Both the position numbers and the translations under genes were made by a program. 64,000 nucleotides of DNA. It comes from Patagioenas fasciata. Taxonomy: Eukaryota > Chordata > Aves > Columbiformes > Columbidae. The stretch spans positions 64,045,501-64,109,500 of the forward strand of contig NC_092520.1 of NCBI RefSeq assembly GCF_037038585.1, given 5' to 3'. How positions within the stretch are numbered: the stretch's first letter is position 1; each line of letters opens with the position of its first letter. Below, in pieces: positions 21,421 through 33,000 of this stretch. Below the pieces are notes generated by a model. It worked only from the letters and a program-made list of their open reading frames with translations. It was not told the DNA's origin and ran no database searches.

Positions 21421-24271
21421 TAGGAAGAACTTGGGAAAAGAAAGAAAAACGTGAACATACACAGTTAAGAGCTGGTTAGCTGGGCACACACATCTGGGTA
21501 AGTAAAAAAAATGTGCTCGTGCAAAAAAAACACCAAACAGTATGTAAGTTAGAATTGTCTATTCTGATAGTTTGATAAGGGTTTCAGACTTCAACGCCTG
21601 CTCAGCTCTTTTTTTCCCTATAAGTAACAAATGGGATACATATGTTTGCATCTCCCCTTTCTTGCCTTTATCTAGTACCTGCTGTGCTGGTACCCTTTCC
21701 CCAGCAGTGTGTTTTAGCTCTCCATGCTCCATTCTGAGCAAAGCAAAGTCCCATGGGAGATGACAAGGCAGATCTCTCTTCTCTGTGCTGTCTCAGAGCA
21801 GCATTCAGCAGACAAACCAGCAGATGAGAAGCAACACGGTCACCACCACAATGGTTACTGCCTTGGTCACTGCTATCCAAGAAATATTTGAACGTGCACA
21901 CAAACACCACAATCTGTTCCCCCTCACCACATCCCCCAGTGAATTTTGCGTGGGACATAATCTCTCTTACCTCCCTCCTGGATCCAGCTCTGTTGCTTTT
22001 CACAGGTTTTTTTCCAAAAAATTAAGACTCAAGTTTATCTGTCCTTTACTCGAATAAAATGGTGCATGTTTTGGAAATTAACCCTCCCTCTGAGTGCATT
22101 AATGTTAGTTGCTCAAAAAGGATATATGGTCTCACAGGACTCCTTCAATATTTTTTTAAATTATAAAAGTTGTGATTTGAAGGTATTGGAAAAAATGAAT
22201 TTTTAACCCACTGAGTTTATTGCAAACTACCTCTACCTTATAATTTTGGCTCAAGTGACACATTACCTGACAACTCACACTTTTCAGGGTCTTCAGGGAA
22301 AAGAGTGATGCTATCTGTAAGACAAGAGAAAAGGTCCATTTTCATTCATACCTAAAGACTTGAAGGTAACACAGAAAGGGAATAGCTATTTAAATTCTGA
22401 TACCACACCCCCCTAAGAAAATTCTTATCCAAATATACATTTTCTTCATACTAATCTGGTTCTGCATCAATCACAATTATATTCTTCAACTAACTGTGGA
22501 CAATATGGCACTATCCTGAGGCTATGAATCGTTACATCGTAGACTATCTGAATAATAGTCATGCATTGAATTTTGGCGTTTTGTATTTCCAGATGCAGCT
22601 CACAAGAACCATCTGCCAACTCTTTTTCCAAATTTGTATGAACACTGAAATACAGAAAGTTGAGAGATTATCTAAATTTGACTGGCAACTAATCTGCTCA
22701 TTTGAGAAGTCTCACTTCTCAAATTGTTTTAAGAGCTGTTGCTATTTTAGAAATAATTGGTTTCTAGAAGGCACTCATGTTTTTCATGAAGTTACTATCC
22801 AACCACCCTATTAACTTTTTAACTGCTTCAATTTATGAAGATTCCCCTGACTTCTCAGGGATGCACACTTAACAGTTCTGATTTATCGTGATTAATTTTT
22901 TATCCAGGTATTGAGCCAAGACAGTGTGTTTGGAATCCTACTGATTTAAGGAGCAGAGTATTTGTAATGAGAAAAGCCCAGACAGCTGCTGCCAGGCAGT
23001 GCACTATAGAACCCATGATACTCTTATCTGTCTTATCGTCATCTGTGTGTGGACACTATGGATGCTATATTAAAATATGCTGGTTTGGGAATTGGGAAAG
23101 TATTCTAGTAGCATAAAAATAAATTTCACAGATACACAGTAGAGTTCAGTCATCATCTCACATGGATAGACCTGCCAATCTGATGACTGTCCCATTTTGA
23201 ACATCTGCCTGCAACTTGTCTTCTACATTACTGTTTCACAGACATTACATCTTACTGCCATGTTACACTGCTCTTCTAATAGGGTTTATGCGTTGCAAAG
23301 CCATTTATTCTCTACCACCACACTGGATGTAGTCAAAACCTAACAGCTCTTCCTTAGTAATATTTTTAAAGAAAATTCATGTTTTTGTCCGGTCCCAAAC
23401 TCCTTAACTATTGGTTTTCACCATTGTGACGATGCACTATTTGGCTGGTTTATGGTGCACAGCCCAAAACTCTGATCTGCAGTTTCTGTTTCTCACAGAA
23501 CAGACAGCAACACGTTACACCTTTGAAGAATGAAGGCAGAATTTGGGGCTTTTGCACAAGCCATTAGCAGGATGGACTTGCAGCTTTGTCCTCCCACATG
23601 ATTTATATTGCTTGTGGCTGCGTCTGTCCCCAATACACAGATTAGGACTAATCTTATTTATCTGACAAGGTCTGGACCTTGCAGCCTGAAGCTGTGGGGT
23701 TTTGTAGGACCTAAGCATCTTTCGAGTCCCACGGTCTCTAGCCAGGGAATCTTCTTCCTTCCGTTTAGATGTATTCCACGCTCAGGGTTACAGGAGGATC
23801 TCCCAGTCCTCCCAGAACCTTTAACGACTGTGGGACTGCTAATGACAGGACTGGCCTGACTCTTCATACCTCAAATGGAAGGAAGGGAGGACAGGAAAGA
23901 GAATCATATGCTGCACACATCACACATGCTTTACAAGCACTAGAAGTTGCAAGAGTCTGATTCTGTGCCAACCACTGAGGAAAAAACCACGACAGAATTT
24001 CCACGGCCACTTCCAGCATGAATTTGCTAGAAATCTCACATTTGCTAAATCAATGTACAGGGAGATGCTAATCCTGTAGATTCCCCCAGGCCTGTGGGAA
24101 ATCGTCTTCTGTCTTGTGCCAGGCCTTTGAGATCGTGTTGCTGAGGGAGGGCCATACCCAGCTCTCCCATCTGGAAGCTCTGCTGGTGCAGGGTAGCTAT
24201 GGCAAGCATCAGGTGCACAAACACCGCCTGCTTTGTGCTGCTAATGCTTCCCAATGTTCAATTAGAATGAA

Positions 24272-24345
24272 AACAACAACAACAACAACCCCACAAAACA
24301 AACAAACAAAAACACCAACCAATCAAACAAACAAACACAGAAAAA
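24272..24345. repeat. (AAC)n/(AAAC)n simple repeat
   Basis: Runs of aacaac and aaacaaac units in about 70 bases; low-complexity, non-coding. Confidence 0.85.
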
Positions 24346-26101
24346 CCCTTTTTGGATTTCAAAGGAGTTCAGAGTTTTTAACTTGACTTCTTAGAGCAAT
24401 ATAAACTAAGAGTCTTCCTCCATGTTAGCTATGGTTTCCCTGTTCCTGCTGCTACAGGGTACCTACTACCTACTACCCTCCAACAGGAAGGTCCCACCAC
24501 AAGATTCCCCTCTCTCAGCTGATTCCCCGGAGGCAGGTTTTCTGCCTGCTTTATTCATTCCTCTTACATCTTAAAGACTGGAGTGTATCTTCACTTTTGC
24601 TCCAGTGACTAGCTCAGGGGATCACGGCAATAAATGATGGAAGATTTAGAATGAATGACTTCATCTCCAGAACCCCATGTGTCCTCACACAGATTGTGAC
24701 AATGCTTCAGAAGTCTCCCAGTCCACCATCTGGTTTTTAAAGCTTCCAAGCCCGTACACTGCTTTTTCACCAAAGTGAGTTCAGGAAGGGCATTAAAGAG
24801 CAGCTGGTGTGCACATTTCTTTTTCCTTGTAGCCAATCAGCTTTCTTCCTAGTCAATGCACACATTTGAGAGTCTTGGCCATTTGATTCCTCCCCAAGGC
24901 AGTTCCTTTCCACACAGTCCCATTTGTTATGACAATTGGCCAGTGTGTCATCAAGAACTCTGGTGGGCACGAAAGGATCACCCAGCCATAACAAGCTGAA
25001 TCTTCAGCAGTGCCTTTTTGATAACATCTAAGCTGCTACAGCCTAAAAGGACTACTATGGGCTACGCAGGTATTTCTAGCACATTCAGCTTGAATTTTCA
25101 GCCATAGAATAACCCTGAAGTCAAGAGTCTTTCTATTATTTATGTAGAGACTGCTGGTACTTTTAGTGAGTTCTTAGGATTTGCATTAAGGTAACTTTTT
25201 CATACCAGAGGAGAAGGAATTTCTGGAGATACTTTACACCATCAGAAAGCAGAGTATCATTGCATGGTGTCCCCTGAGCCTGAGAGTCATGTTTGATAAT
25301 GTTCACAGTGTAATAAGAAGGCAGGCCATGTTTTCTGGCAACATATTTTGCTCACATCTTGTAAAAACATGGAATTGTGCAGCCTACCAATGGGATTCTC
25401 TCAAGCCTGGCATCTTCCTTTTCCACTTTATCACATTTCCATTATATTTACCACTAATAAATCATTAATCCCAGCACTTTATTATATATAACTGCTCTGA
25501 TTTTTTTTTTCAGACTGCCTTTGTTTTAATCATTTTTTTTACATCATTCACTAATTATTGCCGCAATCGTAAAAAAGAGAATTATTGTCAGTATCTTTTT
25601 TTTTTTTCAGTTTCCTCTTCCCTGTGGACAATCATTACTATTTTATTCTCATCATGTTTCAGAAATCTTCCCAACATACCCTGGAGAACTTCTCCAAATA
25701 ACAGCTCTGAGGCTTAATTTTCTGCATATTTTTTTTTTTCACAGTAGATTACTTTGATTTTACAGACAGTTTCTGATTCTGTACAAGACATGGCTCAGAC
25801 CAGTTGCTCAATAAAGAAAGGTCTCAGATATTTGATAAACACAATTCATGTAATCTCTCTCTGAAAACCAACCTGTTGTAATTTTGTAGCCCCTCCAGAC
25901 TTAACAACTGGCAGAAACAGGTGCAGCTCATATTAAGAGAACTTCTTCCTATGGCACCATAGTTCTGCTCTTGCTTGAAATCCATGCATGTAGAATCACA
26001 CCAGACTGCACAGGACACAAAGTAATGACTCCCTATTTAGATACCTTTGTACACCTCTTCTTACTCCTTACAATTTAAGGTAAACCATATTTTACAGTGT
26101 T

Positions 26102-26520
26102 CACAGAATCACAGAATGGCTGGGGTTGGAAGGGACCTCTGGAGATCACCTAGTCCAACCTACCTGGTAAAGCAGGTTCACCCAGAGCAGATCACACAGG
26201 AATGTGTCCAGGTGGGCTTTGAATGTCTCCAGAGAAGGAGACTCTACAACCTCTCTGGGCAGCCTGTTCCAGTGCTCTGGCACCCTCAAAGTAAAGAAGT
26301 TTCTCCTCATATTCAGACAACACCTCCTGTGCTTCAGTCTGTGCTTGTTGCCTCTCATCCTGTCATTGGGCACCACTGAAAAGAGGCTGGTCCTGTCCTC
26401 TTGACACCTACCCTTGAGATATTTATGAGCATCGATGAGTTCCCTCTCAGCCTTCTCTTCTCCAGGCTGAACAGATCTAGCTCTCTCAGTCTCTCCTTGT
26501 AAGAAAGATGCTCTTAGCAA
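26102..26520 (-). mobile_element. CR1 LINE fragment, well-preserved 3' end
   Basis: In plus orientation it begins cacagaatcacagaatggct, followed by ggggttggaagggacctctg, the classic antisense start of avian CR1. The minus-strand frame 26691-26146 contains RMRGNKHRLKHRRCCLNMRR and PEHWNRLPREVVESPSLETF, the C-terminal part of CR1 ORF2. This is among the youngest-looking copies here. It is truncated at its 5' side near 26520. Confidence 0.95.
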
Positions 26521-29189
26521 TAGGCACTGGGCACTAGACCAGGAGAAGTTAACTCCTGAACTAAAATACTGCTGCCTGTCTTCCCAGCCTGACTCCCAAA
26601 GTGCAGCTACGCCAGCAAGTCTCAGATGCCTGGCAGAGTTTGTCCATTCATAGTCTGCAAAGTCTGTGCAATCGATGAGCAAGTCCAGCACCTCAGCATT
26701 TCTTAGATCCTTCTGGGCTTTCTCATCCCAGCTTTTGTTTGAGCTGAAAAGATGAAAAAAAAAGGAAAAAAAAAAAAAAAAGAAGCAAAACCACCCCTTA
26801 TTTATTTATAGTATTTTCACACTGACAGAGCACCAGAAATACAATGTACATGCATTTGAAGGAGGTGCTCTGTGGTACAATTTTTGTCATAATATTTTGC
26901 TGATTTACAATTCTTAGGAATCACACCCTACTCCTCCTCTTTAGGATGGATATCTCAAGATATTTCAGCCTCATTACAATGCCCTTTATTTCAGTTGTCA
27001 TAAACTGAAAGCATAATTTACTCTAGTGGCTTAGTTATTTTCTTTATTAATTTCTTCAAAACCCCTAAATGTCATTTGTTCTTGACATTTGCCTGAAACT
27101 TAACTGCTTCCCTGCCGAAATTCACCCCAGCTTCTTGGCATATCTGAAACAAAAGAGTATTTTCCATGGAATATAGCATTCTTTTCAAAGGCAGTGTTAT
27201 ATTGATGAATATATTTTATTTAATGCAGAAGAAATAACTTTTTCGAGAAAACAAAGGAGAGACTCTTCGTAAGTAAATTAATTTCTTCTATAAATTCTGA
27301 TACTACTAGCCAACACAACTGTATCTTCTGTCAAGCAAAGATTCTGCAGAAATCCTACTAAATCAAAAAATGCTCAGTCCCTCTTGTCTGACTTCTCATT
27401 GCTTGCAACCAGCCAGTGCCTAAGGTTCTGCTTTGACACATAATGCAGCAGGGATCACAAAAGTCAAAACCCTCATGTTTCTACTAGCAAATAAAGCAGG
27501 TCAGGAACTGTCTTTTGGCATGGAAACCAGCTGGCACAACACGGCTTGCATACGCACAGCTAAACTCTTATCTGCTGAAAGAGGTCAACTGCACGCAGGC
27601 GGTCTGCTGGGAACGGCCCCTGGCTCACACCGCCCCACAAGATGTGCTGGGAATGGCTTCAGAGACTGGTAGGTGGCTGGGGCGAAACCACACTGGGGAC
27701 ACCCCCCACCACGGAAAAAGAGGACAGAGGACAACCATGTGCCGCAGTTTTGAGTCTGAACCCTAGCCCCATTTAGTTTACTGCTGTAGGGACAGAGATC
27801 AAAAAGTGCTTGCAACACAAAGCAGAACTGAAATTTAAATCGCATCTTTTATTGATGTCTCCCTTGTGCTCCACAGATTCTTCTTTCAAAGCTCTTTTAG
27901 ACAGTATTTCCAAATTAAGGAGTCCTCTCTCCTCTTTCACATCATCATTAACTGTCCCTTTTCCCTGGATGACCAACCAGATCTTTTTAACCAACACTGA
28001 AAACATTCTTGTGAAGTACTGAAAAAAGAAAAAGTGATTTATCTGAATCTACACTTTCGCTCTGCAGAGTCCTCTCTTTCACAGTTAGCTGTGACAGGGT
28101 CACCCTTTCTTATGGCACATATCTCATGGAGAACAGAGCACGGCTGCTATTAAGTTGACTTGATTAGCTACTTGCATCTCACGTTCTGTTTGACCCTCAC
28201 TTTGGGTTAAGCTGCTGTAAGAAGCCACTAGATATTAACCCTTGTTTCTGTAAGCCATTTCCTGACATTACATTGGGTCACCTGGCTTTAAGAAAGAGCA
28301 TTTTAAGTTATTAAGAAGACAAGCATACCCAGCATCTCTCTGTCATGTGATGCACTTCAAAAAATCAGATGCCACTCATCCAAGAGGGTGCCAAGCAATA
28401 CATGGAAATGACTGACGTTACTAAAAATCGCTTAAAATACACAGGCACCTACATGTCTGTGGTAACCCCCCTTTGTCCTTGGTCCTGGAATACTCTTCCT
28501 GAAAAATTTGGCTCCTGAAACCCGTGGTTTGGTTTCCATGAACGTAACCCACTGCTGCTGCAGCAGGGATGTAGAGACCTGTGGCCTGAAAGAACACTGA
28601 CAATGTGAGAGGAGAAGGGACTGGGAAAGTCTGTGTGGTCAGAGTTAAATGCACATCCTGGGTGCTGCCCCTAAAGCACAAACCTTCTCTGCAGCACCTG
28701 TTTTCCACATGTTTATATGTCCTGCACACAAAAGCACACGCAATAGGCTATTCTGCTTACAGGCAAAGTTTTTAGAATTCAGGGATATCCAAATAAGAAG
28801 GCAAATACCCATTGTTGGTTGCTTGGGGGTTGTTTGTTTTGTTTTTTATAATGGGTAAACTGTCTAACACACTTCCAGCTGTTCAACTGTCTGATCACGC
28901 TATAAACACTAAAAGCGCTGTTACCTTTGCATACACATCCTAATAAAAGCAAAATAAAACGCTGGAAGGCAAACACTGAAAAACCAGGAAACGTCAGAAC
29001 CTAGGCTGCAAAACTTTCGCATGGCTCTGCCAGGTCCCACCTCCGTGCCGCTACTTTTAGTTGCTGCAGTTTCCCAAAAAGATAAGGCGATACTCCCACA
29101 GGTTGTAACCGCTTGCCTGGAAATGACTTCTTTTCCTGGAAAAAACGCACGTGAAGACCCCAACTCCGACATTTCTTCCTACCTGGCGA
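26521..29189. other. Intergenic sequence upstream of the CpG island
   Basis: A poly(A)-rich stretch lies at 26756-26781. No exon or repeat is recognised otherwise. GC content rises toward 29 kb. If the island fires in both directions, an antisense transcript could run into this stretch from right to left; no exon of one is identified. Confidence 0.45.
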
Positions 29190-29639
29190 ACACCTGTGCT
29201 TTGTAACCCCGGCTCACCGCTGGCAGGCGGCGGTGCCTCCCCCAGCCCTTTGCCGCCGGGCGGTCCAAGCGGCACCGCCCGCCCCGCCGCCCCAGGCCCC
29301 GGCTTCAGCACGTACCTGTCGGTGCCCGCGAAGGACAAGTGCAGCTCAGCCCTCGGGTTAACTCCCCTCCCCCCTGCCAAAAAAAACCAAAACCGTTAAC
29401 GGGCCGCTGCGTGCGGGTCTCTCTCGGGACCGGGTTCGCCCCCGCGGCGGCGCGACCCAAGTTTTCGGCCGGGTGGGAGCGGCGTTACAGGTGCTCAAGG
29501 GAAGCGCGGCCGGCGGGCCCCAGGGCGGGGAGGAGCGCTCCGCTTCGCTCCCCTTCCTCACCCCGCCACACAAAGGGCCTCCGGCCGCCTCCCCAGAGAG
29601 CACGCACGGGGTGGGGGTGCCGAGGCTAGGGAGAGTAGC

Positions 29640-29836
29640 GGGGCCGTGACAAAAGGCAGCCCCTCTCCGCTCCCCCCTGCACTCAGCTGCGGGCGGGGCC
29701 CCGCGGCACCTCCCCCGCGCTGCTGCTCAGCCATCCCGCCGGCTCCGGGGGGAGGCGCTGCCCCGTTCTGCTTACCCGGGCGAGCTGCTGAGCGCTGGCG
29801 GCAGCGGCCACCTGGTCCTCCGGGCAGGGCGCTGAG
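29640..29836 (+). other. MCF2L2: Predicted non-coding first exon of MCF2L2 (3' end defined, start arbitrary)
   Basis: Only the right edge is supported, by the donor gctgag|gtgagt. The frame that would continue into the exon at 40051 in phase 0 has a TGA at 29789-29791 and no ATG after it, so this exon would be 5' UTR. Translation would then start at the ATG at 40072. Other donors in the island (near 29926 and 30035) are possible. Confidence 0.38.
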
Positions 29837-29961
29837 GTGAGTGGACACGGGCGCCTCGTGGCCCGCGGGCAGCACCGCCGCACGGCCCGCCCGGCCTCCG
29901 CTCGCCCATCTTGCCGAGGGCAGCGGGTGAGGGAACCCCCGGGCAAAGGGGGAGCCGGGCG

Positions 29962-30012
29962 GGATGGGATGGGCTGGGCTGGGCTGGGCTGGGCCGGGCC
30001 GGGCCGGGCCGG
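29962..30012 (+). repeat. GGGCT/GGGCC pentanucleotide repeat, G-quadruplex-prone
   Basis: The stretch reads as gggat x2, gggct x4 and gggcc x4 in tandem, giving about ten GGG runs spaced by two bases. It lies inside the CpG island just downstream of the predicted first-exon donor. It is likely length-variable. Confidence 0.9.
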
Positions 30013-33000
30013 TTCGGTTCGGGCCACGCCAGCCGGGTGAGGAGCGGGGGCGCGCCCTGTGCCGCTGGCGGCTGAGCGCTCCGCACCGTAGGTCTTCACC
30101 GCCGACCATTGGGACTGCTTGGACGGGGGCTTTTGTTGCAGGAGTGGGTTTCTCCTCTCTTTTTTTGCTCCTCTTCAGTTTGCTCCTTTTCAGGTCTGAG
30201 CTAGGGGAGGAAGCGAAACAAAGGCACGCACGGTAACCTGCCTGAAAACGGAGGGATAAATTTTAAAAAGCAAAGCGGTGGTTGCCACGGGCTGCCCCCC
30301 TCTTCCCTTGGGTGAGGTGGCTGGGGCTGCTCCGAACAAGGCTTGTGCTCTGGGATTTCTAGTAGGTTAACGAAGCGACCCGGAATGAGAGAAACAAAGC
30401 GGTCCCCTGGGATGAAGGAGATGTTTGAGATGCGGGGATTTGTGGACTGGTGTTACCTGCAATGGTTAATCACACGGGCTGTAAAATAGGATGTTCTGTC
30501 GCTTGTGGTGTTTATTTACTTTTTGTATTTCACTGGGGCTGGGCTATCAAAATACACTGGCCAGCTGTATTGTCTGTAGATTTGTGGTTTGCTTTTTGAT
30601 TTTTTTTTTTCTGTTTCTTTTTCCATCTACAAAAGGAAGGAGACTTCAGCGTTTAGTACAATCCAAAAGCCAGAAAGATTTGTTTAAAGATATTTTTAGC
30701 AGAAAACCTTGAAAAAGAATGTAGAGCTTTATCTTTATAGACTTGGCAATAGATTTGCTCTTGCAAACCTTTTATTTCATTTTTAAAGCCAGGCTGTTTT
30801 AATGATTTCAGAATGTCTGAGAATGTGTATAATAAAGGCTCAGAAAGCAAATAAAAAGAAACCAAATTTATTTTCTAGATTATATCCAACAGCTTGCCTT
30901 TTTTATTATAATCTTTAAATGCTTTTTGAAGTTTATTAGTACACATACAGCCTTTTTGTTTTGGGGAGTGGAGCCATCAAAATAACGTTCAGTAGCAGGG
31001 TCTCTGTTTATTTAATGCACTTACCCCGTGCAAGTTTGTTAGCATAGTGAAAAAGAAAGAACACCATTCTAAACAAAAGTGCACATCTTCTAATGTAAGT
31101 AGGAGGGGAAAGGCAAAAATTGATTTGGACCCCAGTTCAAGAAGGTGCTGGAGCACATGCCTAATAAAGGCACAGCCATAGGGAGAGGACTGAGCACCCT
31201 TTTAGCACTTGTTGATGTTGGATGTCATTTCTTGTGTTTGGGGCTTGGCTGCTACCACCCAACCCTCGTTTCTGTCCTTATCCTTTCTGTAGGGATGTCT
31301 GGGCCACATCCACACTATTTTTTTCTGTTGAACTTTGAAATTCTTGTGTTTCAGATGGTTTCCAGAAAGCCATATGCTTCAGTGATTCAGGACTGGGTGA
31401 TACAAGAGTAATCACTTAAGTTGCCTGGAAAGACTTTTTTTAATGACAAAGATGTCTGTAAAATCAGCCTTGAAGGCAGCCACCTGTGTGCACTGTTGAG
31501 GCTTTGCAGGAGCTTCAAAATTGATATCAGGTTTAATCGTCTTAATAAGTGCATCTACTTCAAATTTTTAGTACAATGGTCCTTTCAAGATGAAAGTTCT
31601 TGACAGTTGCTGTTTCTAACAGAATTATCCTGCTGGGAAAATCTATAACAACTTCATTAGGAAGTATGTAGCATGGTTAACTGACAAAAAATTAAATCCC
31701 AAATAGATCAGAAGAGAACTTACCTCTTCTCTCCTAAACAATCTCCTCTGCCTTGCAGTTCAGTTCAAGAAATTCTGCAGGCACAAGGCACTGGCAGTGC
31801 TCTCCATCTCTGTAGACAGGCAGTAGGGGAGGTTTTTTGAGCCTTAGGAAACCTCAACCATGCCTTTTTTTCCCCTGTGTGTGTGTTATGGTAAAAGGCT
31901 GAACAATGAAGCTATGAGTCTTGAGGGTTTGGTGGTTTGATTTTTTTGGGTTTTTTTTCTGGATTATTGAAAAAGGCTTTTGATCTGTGAGAAGTTTGGT
32001 TTGGGAGGGAGGAGGAAGAGAAGTCGGTTGTGGAGGAGATATTCCGTGAGCCCTTTGAAACCAGACACCTATTATGGTTGTCGGCAAGTTGGTGGGATGA
32101 AGTGACCCAAGTGATTTCTCAGAGACCTTGGTCCTTAAAGCTAAGGAAAGCACGTACTCCTGTTATATGGTCACTGAACAAAGATGCCATCCTAGAAGCT
32201 TTCTCCAGAGAAATTTCTTTGATATTCCGAGATCTGATTTCTGGAGAAACTACTAATATTCTAATACTTGTTCCCATGATAAATTAAAACCAAGCAGAAC
32301 ATACTATGTATTCACTGATCTTCAGGAAGTAGCATATATTTTGCTTCTTTCAACAGAATTAGTCTACGAGTTAGGATTTGCGTGCTTGGCCACAGGTACC
32401 TCTGAGTTAAACAAGAGGTATTTGCATAGTGTCTTCATGCTTGTGGCCATGTCTTGTGTTTGTCATGGCTTTGCATGTGCAAGAATAATGCGCTGGTGGG
32501 GTGGGATTTTGGGTTTATCACAAGAACAACTTGAATAAGGGGAGATTTATCAGCCCCTTAAAGTAAGGGGTCAAGCATGTAACCACCTTATTCTCCACAG
32601 AATGCCTCAGAGCACTATCAGCTTCTTCTGTGTTTCAGATTTAATTTAAAAATCTAGCTTGTCGTTCTCTGGGGTCTTGAGAAAAATCTCTGAAATGGGA
32701 TCTGAGGGGAAACAGATACAGACTATGAGCAGTTTTAGAGAGATATAAACTGTTCTCCATGGCACTTTAGAGAACACCGTGTTCAGACCTATTTGATTAT
32801 TTGATTTCTCATGGATGGAAGGAGAAATCAGTGGGAAAGAAAACTTTGGCTTGTGGGGGCAGTATGAGGGGGCAGGAAGAGATTTAGATACCTAATTCCA
32901 AAAGCCTGGTTTTCGGGAATGTAGGTGGTTTGGTGGGAGTTTTAAAGACTAAGGAAATTATGCTTTTGCTAATAATGATCTCTAGGCAACCAGAATGCTA

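Larger units (their letters stand above)
20057..26101. other. Intergenic, no gene recognised
   Basis: Between the ATP11B end and the CpG island. It holds a palindrome at 20683-20705, a CR1 relic at about 21240-21420 and an A/C-rich simple repeat at 24272-24345. Several open frames of 60-111 codons overlap on both strands without domains. No DCUN1D1 exon was recognised on either strand. Confidence 0.55.
29190..30130. promoter_or_regulatory. MCF2L2: CpG island, probable MCF2L2 promoter
   Basis: A stretch of about 0.9 kb very rich in G, C and CpG inside AT-rich DNA. It has GC-box-like gggcgggg elements near 29523 and 29693 and an inverted CCAAT-like box (attggg) near 30108. No TATA box is evident, as is usual for CpG-island promoters. 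A near-consensus plus-strand donor (gctgag|gtgagt) ends at 29836, with the next recognised coding exon 10.2 kb downstream on the same strand. Minus-strand donors (gacag|gtacgt ending at 29316; ccgg|gtaagc ending at 29776) suggest it may also fire leftward. The transcription start site cannot be placed from sequence. Confidence 0.75.

Noticed and set aside
26146-26691. 181-codon minus-strand frame as a host gene
   Set aside because: Its C-terminal half is plain CR1 ORF2 sequence; the rest is flanking sequence.
29558-30109. Long open frames on both strands in the CpG island (up to 183 codons)
   Set aside because: High GC content removes stop codons. The translations are Pro/Ala/Arg/Gly-rich low-complexity and several begin at non-ATG codons.
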